Of a stretch of DNA of 64,000 nucleotides, positions 31,540 to 42,477 are shown piece after piece. Each line of letters starts with the position of its first letter. Within the stretch, counting starts at the first letter, position 1. The translations under genes were made by a program, and so were the position numbers. Source of the stretch: Sarcophilus harrisii (Eukaryota > Chordata > Mammalia > Dasyuromorphia > Dasyuridae); contig NC_045427.1 of NCBI RefSeq assembly GCF_902635505.1, positions 132,120,460 through 132,184,459 on the forward strand, given 5' to 3'. Below the pieces are notes generated by a model. The model searched no databases and was not told where the DNA came from. It saw only the letters and a program-made list of their open reading frames with translations.

Positions 31540-31780
31540 TCATTTTTCATGGTTTTTTAAAGATTAATTTAAAATAATTTATACTGTAGTCTCCTCCAAA
31601 CTCTAACTTGTAACAAAGAAAAAAAAAGATAAAGAAAATTAGCGGGCACATAGGCCTATTCTGACAGTATACTCACTATTCCATATTCAATCTCCCATCT
31701 CTCTAACAAAAGGAGGAATATATATTCCTTTATCTTTTTTCTGGTTGCCAGAATCTTTGAAGGTCAATAACAATATCTCC
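31540..31780 (-). mobile_element. Possible L1 3' UTR
   Basis: 'tagtctcctccaaactc', 'taacaaagaaaaaaaaagata' and 'cctattctgacagtatac' resemble the 3' UTR of the older L1 kind seen at 61.3-62.2 kb. No ORF2 follows. Confidence 0.3.
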
Positions 31781-31789
31781 ACAATCAAA

Positions 31790-32240
31790 TTTACCAGTTC
31801 TTTTGTCACCCAGGGATGTAATTTGTTTGTGTCCTATCACATTAATTCAAGAAGGGAAGCTAGATGATTTCATACTATCTTCATATTTATCTAGGATTTC
31901 AATTTGTGGATCAGCCATTTCTAATCTGTCTTTCCTAATCTAAAATTCATGCTCCTTGTCAAAGAAAACAGAAATTTACTAGTTCACCATTTTCTCTGTC
32001 ATATAATATTGGTACAGTCATTATCATCATCCTATTCATCTGTACAAGTAGTCCTGTTCTTTATCTTCATCATTCCTTCAAATTAGCTAGAAAAAAGCTT
32101 CCTCAATTAGTTTCTTGCTATTCCTAAGCAGTTTCATCTCAATCTGAGTTTCAGTATTCCTAACGCTATTCTTACCAAATCCATGCAATGTTTGTGATTC
32201 ATGGCACATAACCTGCCTTTTATTCCATTTTCTTTAATTG
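31790..32240. other. Unassigned sequence
   Basis: Nothing recognised; this is the sequence into which the next L1 inserted. Confidence 0.35.
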
Positions 32241-32246
32241 TCTTTT

Positions 32247-32911
32247 AAAAATCTAAATTGGTGATCTAGCTATTCTGAAGAGCAATTTGGAACTATATAG
32301 GGCTATAAAATTGTGCATCCCTTTGATCCAGCAATGTCTCTGTGGGGTCTGTATTCCAGAGATCACAAAAAAAGGGGAAAGGACCCACGTGTGCAAAAAT
32401 CTTTGTAGCAGCTCTTTTTGTAGTCATAAGAATTGGAAAAATGAGTGGATGCCCATCAATTGGGGAATGGCTGAATAAGTTATGGTATGTGAATATGATG
32501 GAATACTATTGGTCTATAAGAAATGATATTAGAAAAATCTTGGAAAGACTTATATGAACTGATACTGAGGGAAAACAAGCAGAACCAGGAAAATATTGTA
32601 CACAGCAAGAACAAGATTGTCTGATGAACTATAATAGACTTAACTTTTCACAGCAATTCAGTGATCTGAGTTTTTTCCAATAAATTTTAGATGGAACAAA
32701 CCATCCACATCCAAAGAGAGAACTATGTAGAGTGAATATGGCAAAGCATACTATTTTCACCTTTTTCTTTTGTTTTTCTTTTTCTTTTTCATGGTTTTTC
32801 CCTTTTGTTCTGATTCTTCTTTACCAAGATGATTCATGAGGAAATACGTTAAAAATAAATATGCAGGTATATCCTAAAATTAAATGAATTAGGTAAAAAA
32901 TCTAAGTTGGT
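32247..32911 (+). mobile_element. 5'-truncated L1 with target-site duplication
   Basis: ORF2 C-terminus (frames 32287-32557: 'AIKLCIP', 'KIFVAALFVVIR', 'SGCPSIGEWLNKLWYVNMMEYYWS') plus a full 3' UTR with 'catggtttttcccttttg' and 'ctgattcttctttacc'. It is flanked by 'aaaaatctaaattggt' (32247-32262) and 'aaaaatctaagttggt' (32896-32911), 15 of 16 identical. The insertion site reads TTTT|AAAA. Confidence 0.93.
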
Positions 32912-32914
32912 ATA

Positions 32915-33790
32915 CCAGCTACCCGTGTCCCCCAAGGTTCTGTGCTGGGTTCTCTTTACTTTTCCATCTATACTCTAACTTAATGTGCGTTCAGTTATGA
33001 TCTCTATTTAAATAATTCCCAGATTTAGATATCTAACTCTAGTGTCTCTCCAGACTTATTTTTCCACATCACTAAATTACCCTGTGGATATTTCAAATTA
33101 GATGTCCTTTGGCATCTCTGAATTAACATGTTCAAAAGAATTCATCTTTCCATCAAAGTTCTCTACCCTTTCAAACTGAACTTTACATCAAAGGCACAAC
33201 CAGGCTTCCAAGTCACCCAGGCTAGAAACTGCAGTCTCATCTTTTTGATTTCTCAGAAATGCTAACATCATTTATTTAATCTGTTCCAATTATAGTCATT
33301 TCTACCTTCACAATATTTATTTATATCCCTCCACACAAAGTTTTCCCTTTAGCCCTGAGCTTCTGATTTGTCTTCTTGTCCTAAGTCTCTCCCAATTACA
33401 ATCCATCCCTCATATAACTGACAAAGCAATTTTTCCTAAAGCCTATGTCTAACTATATCACTTTTATTCAGGAAATTCCAGTAAATTCTGCCAGGGTTAA
33501 TATGAACTTGGAATTTAAAAATCTTCATAATCTAGTTTCTTCCTCACCTTTCCAAATTTCTGACATCTTCCTTTTCTTTAACACTCTCTCCATTCATATA
33601 CACTGGTCTAGCAAGCATTACTTGAATAGGCTAGTCCATCCATTTCCCATATCTAGTCCTTTGTACAAATGTTGTACCCCAACTCATCCATGTCTGGAAT
33701 GCTCTCCCTCTTTACCTCTACCTGTCAGTTTCCTCAGTTTCTTTCAAGTTCCTTCCCTCTGTCTCCAGTTCTAAAGATTATTTTTCATCC
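32915..33790 (+). mobile_element. L2-like LINE
   Basis: Sense order: 'cccgtgtcccccaaggttc', 'ttcaaattagatgtcc', 'caagtcacccaggc', 'gcaatttttcctaaagcc', 'tgtctggaatgctctccc', 'ttcctcagtttctttcaag'. Its extreme 3' end ('gcttaataaatacttgttg') is at 33947-33965, separated by microsatellites. The 109-residue frame at 33445-33774 is a decayed part of it. Confidence 0.7.
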
Positions 33791-33810
33791 TAGATAAACA
33801 AGAGAGACAA

Positions 33811-33866
33811 ACAGACAGACAGACAGACAGATAGATAGATAGATAGACAAATGAGAGAGAGAGAAT

Positions 33867-33915
<49 letters not shown>
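33811..33915. repeat. (ACAG)n(ATAG)n(GA)n microsatellite inside L2
   Basis: About six ACAG units, about five ATAG units, then about 25 GA units. It replaces most of the L2 3' UTR. Confidence 0.95.
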
Positions 33916-33918
<3 letters not shown>

Positions 33919-33999
33919 AATTGATTGATTCCAGACATATAATGAGTGCTTAATAAATACTTGTTGACTGACTACAATTGATTAACTGATTATAGTGAC

Positions 34000-34395
34000 T
34001 GGAGGCTGGTCTAATAGGCAGGAATGCCTGGATTTCAGTGGTTTTTCTTATCTTTTTTTCTTTTTCTTTTTTCTTTTTTTTTTCCACGGAGGCAATTGGA
34101 GTTGACTTGCCCAGGGTCACACAGATAGGAAGTGTTAAGTGTCTGAGGTCACATCTGAACTAAAGTCTTCTTGACTTCAGGGCTATTGCTCTATCCACTG
34201 CATCACTTAGCTTCCCCTCATTTTTCAAATATATGTTGGTTGGGGGTGACTGGGTAAATCAACCTCTTGGAGTTTCTATTTTCTCATTTGTAAAATGAGG
34301 ATATATCTATTTCAAAGGATTGCTGTAGGAATCAATGAAGATAATATCTAGAAGGCACTTTGTAAAACATAAAGTACTATATAAGGAGCAGGCTA
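34000..34395 (+). mobile_element. MIR-type SINE split by a younger SINE
   Basis: Left part 'ggaatgcctggatttcag'; right part 'ctcatttgtaaaatgagg', 'ggattgctgtaggaatcaatg', 'aaagtactatata'. The gap is filled by an antisense SINE. Confidence 0.6.
34060..34217 (-). mobile_element. Poly-A SINE nested in MIR
   Basis: T-rich left end, then 'ggaggcaattggagttgac', 'cccagggtcacacagatagg', 'aagtgttaagtgtctgagg', 'ctctatccactgcatcac'. Full-length antisense copy of the same class as 11670 and 53345. No clear duplication. Confidence 0.85.
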
Positions 34396-34489
34396 GAAAC
34401 TGGACCTATGATTTCACTGAAATAAAGAATTTCTAGATGAGAAAATCCTTTCTAATGATTAAGGCTTGCAACTTATAATCATGTTTGAC

Positions 34490-34640
34490 TAGAGAATTCA
34501 GTGCCTTCTTCAGGGTCATATAGCCAGACACCAGAAGTGAGCTTTGAATGAATGTATCCCTGCATCCTAAACCAGCTCTCTACCTATTCTATCATACTGC
34601 CTCTTCAAAGGACTATATAAATGTGAGCTATTATAATTAT
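34490..34640 (-). mobile_element. MIR-type SINE fragments
   Basis: Antisense head 'ggtcatatagccagacacc', 'ctattctatcatactgcctc'; the last 30 bases ('atataaatgtgagctatta') are a sense MIR end, so two scraps abut. Confidence 0.5.
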
Positions 34641-34799
34641 TAATGAGTCCCCTGTGCTTGTGCATCAGTGTCTTCAAACAGCTCTATCTTTTCCTCTTCA
34701 TTAGAATGATTTATTGTGTCTTTAGAATTGTATGAAGGTAGAAGGACTTCTGGTTTAATAAGTGGTGACCATGAGAGATAAGTGAGGATAGTCACAAAA

Positions 34800-34935
34800 C
34801 CATAAATTTAAAGATAATTGAGAGTGACTTAGAGTACATCTGGTCCAATTCCATCATGCAATGGATGGGAAAACTACCTCCCAGAAAGGTTGCATGACTT
34901 GCCTAGAGGTCATACAAATAACTGATTGAGTTAGT
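34800..34935 (-). mobile_element. MIR-type SINE
   Basis: 'gagtacatctggtccaattcc', 'gatgggaaaactacctccc', 'gcatgacttgcctagagg' are antisense MIR blocks. Confidence 0.6.
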
Positions 34936-35404
34936 TATCAATTGAGGATATTCCTCTCTTAGGACCTAAGATGATGGTAGTCTAAGAGACTTTGACTCAA
35001 AGAGTGAAGGTTAGAGGAAATTATTGTATAACATTATAACCACCTTCCTTTGTATAACTGGAAAAATTCAAAACATTGAGGGGAAGCGAGAAATAGCTAT
35101 TTTTGCCTTAATCTGCCACTTGGGAACAGATTATCTCCTCTGTGTCTAGAAATGAGATTTTCTATTTTATTAGGCATTAGCTATCTAAACAGTATCTGGA
35201 AATAAGATGAATCTCTGTTCTTTTTCTACATCAGCTAAAGAATCTGCCTTGAGTCACTGCCCTACTACTGGTTCTAAATCAAGACAGAATTCCCAAGTTT
35301 GGGGAATAGAAATGGCTTAGAGTATCCATGATAAATAAGATTCATGAATCTCAACTTTGTGGCAGAGATCCCTGATATGTTGATAGCAATAAATCTTGAA
35401 GGCT

Positions 35405-35505
35405 TATGTGATCAGAGTCAGGATGATCTGAGTTTAAATTCATTTTGATACTTATTAACTGTGTGAAAATTGTTTAATTTCTTTGTACTTTTATCTATCA
35501 AAAGT
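35405..35505 (+). mobile_element. tRNA-derived SINE fragment
   Basis: 'gatcagagtcaggatgatctg', 'agtttaaattc', 'ttattaactgtgtgaaa' match the SINE head. Confidence 0.5.
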
Positions 35506-35509
35506 ACTA

Positions 35510-36330
35510 CAAACATCTAAATAATATATCAGACACATTTGTCTACAAAATTCAAATGAGTATACACACACACACTGCAAACTACAAAACACTTAGAAAA
35601 TATACTTATTATTATTTGGTGTAGAGTCATGATCTTGTGACTTCATTGCCTTCTAGTGAGGAAGTTTCCTCTCTCAGTGTTATCAATGCAGCATCAGCAA
35701 CTCTCTTCTAGGTGTGTGGTAACCTCATCATAGAAAGTTTGGAAGCTTGCCTTATCAGAATTTTGAAGGAGGAACCTTCCAAAACAAGAGGGAATTTCTC
35801 CAGATCAATCCAATAGGAGTGAAATATTGCTTAGCAGCAAAAGCTGTACGAATGTCTGGGAGTTTGCATGGGATGAAGTGTAAAACATGGTGATTTCAGA
35901 CATATCTGTGCTTGCAAGTAGGTCAACAATGTTGACTTTCTCTGAGAAATGACTAGCCTAAGCAAACCAGTAATGAGAATCATGATGATGTTTTCCCCAT
36001 TCCACCATATGTCAAAGTCAGTCAATGGCATTTTAGAAAAGCAACTTAAAAAAAAAAAAAAGAGGTGAACAGAGTTCATTACTAGGCAGGAAAAGAGATT
36101 GCATAAAATAGAAGTCCTAATAATGTTAAGAAATGCTTTGACTACAACCTATAGGTTTCAACATGCAATATTATCCTTTCATTTTTAATATTTTCTGATT
36201 GTTTTCTTTAGCTCAATTATTATTTAATATGTTTCTCTTTGTTTTCATCGAACCTTGATTCTTTCTATATTATTGTTGTTCATTTTATTGTATTGATCTA
36301 AAAATAGAACCTATATAATTTCTTATTTTT
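35510..36330. other. Unassigned sequence
   Basis: No family recognised. A poly-A run lies at about 36048-36061. The 82-residue minus frame at 35831-36079 has no motif. Confidence 0.35.
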
Positions 36331-37247
36331 TTCTTTAATAATAGTTTTTAATTTTCAAAATACATGCAAAGATAGTTTTCAACATTCACCCTTGCAAAAC
36401 CTTGTGCTCCAGGTTTCCCTTTCCCTAGACAGCAAGTAATCCAAAATAGGTTAAATATATGCAATTCTTCTACACATATTTCCACAATTAACATGCTGCA
36501 CAAGAAGAATCAGATCAAAAAAAAATTAGAAAGAAAGGGAAAAAAGCAAGCAATAAAAAAAAAAAAAAAAAAAAGGTGCAAATACAATGTTGTGATCCAT
36601 TCAGTCCCTACAAAAAAATTCTCTCTCTGGGTGCAGATGGCTTTCTCCAACCCAAATGTATTGGAATTGGCCTAACTCACCACATTGTTGAAAAGAGCCA
36701 AGTCCAACCTAGTTGATCGTCACATAATTTTGTTGTTGTTATGTATAATTTCTCCTGGTTCTGCTCATTTCACTCAGCATCAGTTCATATAAGTCTCTCC
36801 AGGCCTTTCTGAAATCATCCTGCTGGTCATTTCTTACAGAACAATAATATTCCATAACATTCATATACAGAAACTTATTTACCCATTCCCCAACCAATGG
36901 GCATCCACTTAATTTCCAATTCCTTTCTACTACAAAAAGGGCTGCCACAAACATTTTTGCACATGTGGATCTCTTTTCCTTTATGATTTCTTTGAGATAC
37001 AGGCCCAGCTGAAACATTGCTGGATCAAAGGGTATGGCGCAATTTTATTCCTTTTGGCCATAGTTTTAAATTGCTCTCCAGAATGGTTGGATAATTCACA
37101 ACTCCATCCACAATGTATTAGTGTCCCAGTTTTCCCACATCCTTTCCAATATTTATCTATCCTGAAGTGTGTAGTGGTACTTGAGAGTTTTCTAAATTTG
37201 CATTTCTCTAATTAGTAGTGATTTAGAGTATTTTTTATATGACAAGA
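36331..37247 (-). mobile_element. L1 LINE 3' end
   Basis: Antisense tail and 3' UTR ('ttcaaaatacatgcaaagat', 'ccttgcaaaaccttgtgc') then ORF2 C-terminus on the minus strand (36739-37017: 'FQLGLYLKEI', 'CAKMFVAALFVVERNWKLSGCPLVGEWVNKFLYMNVMEYYCS'). Further ORF2 sequence ('aatggttggataattcac') continues to about 37247, where L2-type sequence begins. An A20 run at about 36556-36574 lies in the UTR. Confidence 0.9.
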
Positions 37248-37319
37248 ATTCCTTCTAAGATAAACCTGACAAATAATCATCTCCTCTCTGCTTTAAAAAC
37301 CTCCAGTAGGAAGGTCATG

Positions 37320-38515
37320 ACAACTCTCTCCTAGTTCTTAAGTATATTTTATGACTCATTCTCAGTCTCTTATGATGGATCTTTATCAAGGTCATGCCTA
37401 CTAACTGTTGTTACTTCACAAGGCTCTGTCCTGGCTCTTCTCTTCTCCCCCTTTTTTTTAACCTGTTGATCTCATCAGCTTTCAATTCAATTATTATAAT
37501 TAGCTGTTGATTCTCACATCTGACCTTTCCTAGTTTCCAGTCTTGAATCTCTAACTGCCTATTTAATATCTCACAACTTGATGTATCTTAAACTCCTTAA
37601 GCTCAACATGTTAAAAACTGAATTTATTATCTTTTCCCCAAAATCCTCCCCTCTTCCCAACTTACCTATTGCTGTTCATTTTTAAAAATTATTATTTACT
37701 GTTATTACTACCATTCTCTTAATCACCCAGACTTACAAACTAGGGGATTCCTCATTCTCTCTCATTCCCATACTCAATTTGTTGCCAAGGCCTATTGATT
37801 TTACCTTCATGTTATTTCTCATATATGCCCCCTTCTCTCCTCTGACACTGTCATCACCCATCTTGGTACAGGACTTCATTACAACATGCCTAAACTGTTA
37901 CAAAAGCTTGCTGGTTTGTCTACCCACCACGTGTCTCCCTCCATTTAGTTGCCAAAATCATCTCCCTAAAGTGAAAATTCGATAATATCACCTCCCACCA
38001 CATTCCCATTGGCTCCCTATCATCTCCAGGATCAAGTTGAAAATCTTCTTTCAAAATCCTTCCAAACCTGGTCACCTTCCACCTATCCAGTTTTCATATA
38101 CCTTGCAATCCCCCATCCCTACTTACTTTATGGTGCTGTAATAAGATGACACTGGTCTCCAGGATGTTCTGCAAACAAGACATTTCATCTCCCAAATTTG
38201 GCATTTTTTCTTTTTGTCCTCCATGCCCAAATTGTTCTTCCCTTTCATCTTTGCCTCCTGGCTAAAATCCCACTTTCCTATTCCTTCTAAATTGCAGTGT
38301 CTCCTCTCTCTTAATTATCTCCAATTCATTCTTTCTTTATCCTGTTTGCATGTTGTCTCCTCCATCATGCTGTGTTCTTTGACAGCAGAGACAGGGCAAA
38401 CCCCAGCTTTTGGAGAATTGCCAGCCATTTCTTTGTCTTTTTCAGTATCGCCAGAGTTTAGCTCAATGCCTGGTACACAGTGGGCATTTTTAATAAATAT
38501 TTATGGACTGACTGG
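37320..38515 (+). mobile_element. L2-like LINE, long copy
   Basis: The most complete L2-type copy: 'gttgatctcatcagctttc', 'ctgcctatttaatatctcac', 'cccataactcaa'-like block, 'ggactggcctgtt'-adjacent end, with 'gccaaaatcatctccctaaag', 'cccattggctccctatcat', 'tcaatgcctggtacacag' and 'taataaatatttatgg' at the 3' end. The 135-residue frame 38214-38621 is a remnant without intact domains. Confidence 0.75.
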
Positions 38516-38569
38516 CCTGTTGAAATGCAAAATATTGCATGTCCAAGGGAAACCACATCAAGTCCTTTC

Positions 38570-38725
38570 TTTGAAAAGAGTCCTAGATTTAAAAGAAATT
38601 GGTTTGAATTCTGCCTCTTAATCTTTTCAATTATGTGGCCACGGATACATCACTTCAGGCCTACAAACTTCAGTTTCCTCAGTTACAAAATGGGTATATT
38701 ATTATATTATTAACTCTCAAGATGA
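38570..38725 (+). mobile_element. MIR-type SINE
   Basis: 'ggtttgaattctgcctc', 'acttcagtttcctcagttac', 'aaaatgggtatattatta' follow the MIR sense order. Confidence 0.6.
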
Positions 38726-38729
38726 TTAA

Positions 38730-39225
38730 GCCACCATCTATGTCGGCTACCTCAGCATTCATCGGAATTGGAGAAAATTGCTTTTTCATGTCCCAGCAAC
38801 TATGATTCCAATTAGTCTGTTAGCACATAAGTCTAGAAAGCTTAATGGGAGAAGACCAAGAGATAAAAATCTGGGGTGGGGTCTATAAGAATGCCTAGAG
38901 AAAGCAAAACTTAGGAAGAATTCTAATGTAGGACTTAAGGGAGACTATATGGAAGAGGTGAGTGAGATCACTGAGTCACAGGAGATGAGGAGAGAGTCTG
39001 CAGTTTGCTAATAACACACCCTACCTAAGGCAGCTTTCTGAATACAAAACTGAGCTCTCTGGAATAGCTGTAGCTGGAAGCTCTCAAAGTAACCAAATTA
39101 CTTGGAACTGTGAGATAAGAGTTCCCTCTGAAGGTGGCATATTGAAATGCATGAAGAAGCCAATCTTTTCCTTCAGGTTCCCTTCTTCCTTCCTCAGCCA
39201 TTGACTTAGAACAACTAGTACTCTA
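38730..39225. other. Unassigned sequence
   Basis: No repeat or gene recognised. Confidence 0.4.
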
Positions 39226-39390
39226 TTTATTCAACACCCACATTCCAGATGTCTCCATCGTGCCTAATATTGTATCAGATTTAGAGTTCACAAGAAGATC
39301 AAATAAAATTTCTGATTTCAGGCAGCTCACACTTTATCTGGGTAGACAAATTAATCCAAGCAATTGACATTTACAGACCAATCAAACTGT
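39225..39390 (-). mobile_element. L2-like LINE 3' end
   Basis: Diverged antisense terminus: 'ctatttattcaacaccc', 'cgtgcctaatattgtatc', 'caggcagctcacac'. Confidence 0.5.
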
Positions 39391-40160
39391 TCCTAACCTT
39401 TTTTCTACCTCCATTTCACAACTTCCTTTGCTGTAAATTCTGCCATTATGATCATTTTTGTTTTGGGTTGTTGGTAAATAGAACAATTAAGGCAGGAAAA
39501 TGGGGCAGGAGAGAAGAGGGCAATGACCTTGCCTTCTTTTTTGATATTTTACATTTTCTTCTCATTCAATATTATTTGCAACTCAGTCAAAGAGGTTTAT
39601 AGAGCAAAATGATGCAATACCCTGTTACAATAATCAGTTCACTTTAAGCATAGAGGGCAATAACATGGTCCCAAAGGTCCACTTGGGCTTTTTCTTCTTC
39701 AATTGTAGGGAGTTTGTTTTAGACAAAAAGTTCTAATTTCAGTCACAATTTCCTGAGCCCCCCATTTGGGAAAATTCCTAACAGCCAAAGGTTGGGCTCT
39801 CTGCCTAATCTTACATTTATATCTGTCTTCTGTAACCCCTGGTCTTCCTATGGTTGAGGCAAAATTCCATTTACTGGAAATACTTGGGTAATGAAATAGT
39901 ACATTATATTATAGTGCTTATGGATAAACAGGCATGGAAGAAGTAAAGGAAAGATCTGACTTTGCCTTGTAACATTCCCTAGGCTGGATCTTCCATTCTG
40001 AGATCTTATATAGAAGGAACAATTCTTTGTTTTCTCCAGTGTCTGCCACAGCTTAAATTCTCCCTTTGTTTCCATGCTTACTCCACCTCTGAAGTTCAGA
40101 TATTCAGAACACTTTTTTCCCTAAAGTCTGGGATTGAGAATTCTGGAGAAGTTCTTACAA
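39390..40160. other. Unassigned, apparently single-copy
   Basis: About 770 bases with no family recognised and no long open frame. Confidence 0.4.
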
Positions 40161-40165
40161 CAAGG

Positions 40166-40628
40166 TGTTAACTCAGTGGAATTGATAATACAATGATTAT
40201 CTAGTTTAGCATGGTGAATAATGGTTCTCTAGTTCAGTACATGTACTTAATATAGTTCTACAAGATTGACACCTATTCTACAAGATTCATACCTGTGATG
40301 ATGTAATTATAATAGAGTATATAAGAGTCAACAAGGACTGGAACAGACTCAGGGAAGACAGAGGACTAGAGGCTAGAGCACAAGCTCCTGGACTCAGGGA
40401 GACTTCAAGACAGAGACCATTGTGGTGGTCCTCCTGCCTCCCCCACAGAAACCAAGACACATTCTGGAGGACCTCCAGAAAGCTATCCTGGGTCCCAGGC
40501 AAGGAGACAAGACTGTGAAAGAGAAAATAAAGATTTTTGCACTTTATCTCTGGCTATTCTCGTGGTGATTACTCTGCTGAAATGAAGGCTGGTCCAGAGA
40601 CGTCCAGAAAACTAACCAGAACCTTACA
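40166..40628 (+). mobile_element. Endogenous retrovirus LTR fossil
   Basis: Starts 'TGTTAACTCAG', has a TATA box 'gagtatataagagtc' near 40316, AATAAA near 40526 ('gagaaaataaagattttt'), and ends near 'accttaca'. The size (about 460 bases) and TATA-to-AATAAA spacing suit a solo LTR, perhaps of class II. The end is approximate and no duplication was seen. A fragment of the same LTR family lies antisense at 43.6 kb. Confidence 0.7.
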
Positions 40629-40629
40629 T

Positions 40630-40955
40630 GGGATAATGTCCCTTTTATATAATTTGCTTAGAATACTGATTCATTCTTTCATAAAATGGCTTCAATTGAT
40701 TGAAGGAGGTATACAGGGCCTGTACCAACTCATTTCTAATTGGTTAAAACACAAAGTGTTTGCCTCTGGTTGAGGCTCCAGAATCAAATCACCTTTATAA
40801 GTAGTATCTGTAGTCCAACTTCAACATGGTTGCTCAAGAGGCTTTTTAATTTCTTTTTTGGCAGTAACCTCAGAAAGAGTTTGATGGGTTCATGTTCTTG
40901 TCGAGGAAAAAAAAGAGCTTAAAAGAACTTTTCTAACTCTAAATTACATAGTTTT
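40630..40955. other. Unassigned sequence between LTR and satellite-like array
   Basis: No family recognised. Frames of 60-78 residues here carry no motif. Confidence 0.35.
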
Positions 40956-40959
40956 GGGG

Positions 40960-41222
40960 GGAATTGGAGTGAACAGATTTAAACTGGATTATACTGGTTG
41001 GAACTGGATTGAACAAATCTGAATATATTTTAAATGGTTCAATCCAATTTAAATCAGTTCCATTTAATCCAGTTCAAACTGGTTTGATCCCAACTCAAAT
41101 TCAGCTTAAACTAGTTAAATCTAGTTCAATCTATCAGTTCCAATTGGCTTACACCAGTTCTAACTAGTTAAATCCAGTTCAACTCTGTTCAAATTGGTTC
41201 AAAACAGCTTAAACCAGCCCAA
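40960..41222. repeat. Degenerate 10-11-base-period array built on AACTGG/CCAGTT
   Basis: About 20-25 imperfect units. The left part carries the motif as 'aactggatt', 'actggttgg', 'aactggattgaac'; from about 41060 it appears mainly as the complement ('aatccagttcaa', 'ctagttaaatc', 'ccagttcaactc', 'ggttcaaaacagc'). One unit, 'aaactggttt', is itself palindromic. It is neither a standard microsatellite nor a recognised transposon. Confidence 0.75.
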
Positions 41223-41325
41223 ATTAGAGACTATGTCCTGTCTTTCTTTGTGTTCAAATAGCATTTAACACAACCCCTGATACATAGTAAATACTTCATA
41301 AATATTTATACATTGACTGTATCTT
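41222..41325 (+). mobile_element. L2-like LINE 3' end
   Basis: 'gactatgtcctgtctttc', 'aacccctgatacatagtaaa', 'tacttcataaatatttat' directly abut the 10-11-base array, which may therefore have grown in an L2 3' UTR. Confidence 0.65.
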
Positions 41326-41619
41326 TGACTATGAAAGGTCAGAGTCCAGAGAATCTTGAATGGCTGAAGGGCCAAAAAATGGTAGCAGAGGCATCCATGA
41401 AATCCATGAAGATGCCCAACAAAACTAACCCAACCAAAAGAAAAAATTCACCTAACAGAGCTAGAGATGATTTGTTTGACTAAGGAGAGATGAGAAGGGA
41501 AGCCCTGAGAAACAGGGTGCTTCAATGGTAAGTGATCAATGTCACTGATTGACAAAAATATCATGCTCCAAAGTTCCTGTTACCCAAGTATTGTTATTCT
41601 CAATTTTATAATTGCTCCC

Positions 41620-41760
41620 ATAGACATTTATATAGTAACTGAAGGCTCACAACCTGACAACCCTGTTTGGTAGATACTACCAGTATTCTTGTGGGCATTT
41701 TGAAGATTAGGAAACTGAGGCTTACAAAGTAAAATAACTTTCTAAGATCACATCAGTGAT
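41620..41760 (-). mobile_element. MIR-type SINE
   Basis: 'cacaacctgacaaccctg', 'gattaggaaactgaggctta' and 'agatcacatcagtgatc' are antisense MIR. Confidence 0.55.
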
Positions 41761-41761
41761 C

Positions 41762-42255
41762 CAGTCAGTCAAGCATTCATTAATGCCGACTGTTCCAGGC
41801 ATTGTGTTAAGTGCTGAGAACACAAATAATGGCAAAAAAGAGTCCTTGCTCTCTCAGAGTCCAGAGACAACATTGGGAACAAGGTACAATCTAATTGTGG
41901 CTCATCAGACCAATAGAAGTTTGAAAGGCTCTATAACAGGTTGGTTATAAAAAGTCCATATAAAACATTTGGGATGGAGATGTCTCTAAATTTTGAACTA
42001 CTATAATTCTGCTCATAGATAAGTACAGGATAAACTAGAGATAATCAATAGAGGGAAAATCAGTAAAGGTATCAGGAAAGACTTCTTATAGAAGATGGGA
42101 TTTTAGCTGTGACTCTAAGGAAACCAGATACTTTAGGAGGCAAAAATGAAGAGGGAAAGAGATCCAAGCATGAGAGACAGCCTAAGAAAATAAATGGAAT
42201 GTCTTGTTCAGTGAACAGCATTGAAGACAGTGTCATTGAGTTGCAATGACAGGCC
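41762..42255 (-). mobile_element. L2-like LINE
   Basis: 'caagcattcattaatgcc', 'ccaggcattgtgttaagtgc', 'gaagatgggattttagctg', 'gagagacagcctaagaa', 'ggaatgtcttgttcagtg' follow the antisense L2-type order, interrupted by unplaced sequence at about 41870-41995. Confidence 0.65.
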
Positions 42256-42364
42256 TGTGACCTCTGACTTCCAAGTTCAGCACCTTTTCCTCGAGGTCAT
42301 AATGATTTGTCCCTTCTCTGAAGTTCTTTTGTGTTTATAATCAATATATCCCATGTTTTAGTAG

Positions 42365-42455
42365 TGATTTGTTCCCTAATAATTTCTTGAGAGCAGACTC
42401 CTTTCTTATTACTCAGCACAATGCAAGGCATTTAGCAAATATTCCATTCAAACAT
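42365..42455 (+). mobile_element. L2-like LINE 3' end
   Basis: 'tcttgagagcagactcc', 'attactcagcacaatgc', 'ggcatttagcaaatattc'. Confidence 0.55.
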
Positions 42456-42477
42456 AGACACTTTTAGCTTGCCTATT

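Noticed and set aside
33811-33915. Regulatory GAGA or GATA cluster
   Set aside because: The motifs arise simply from microsatellite expansion inside an L2 3' end.
38214-38621. 135-residue frame as a gene
   Set aside because: It lies wholly in an L2-like LINE and its downstream tail and has no intact domain.
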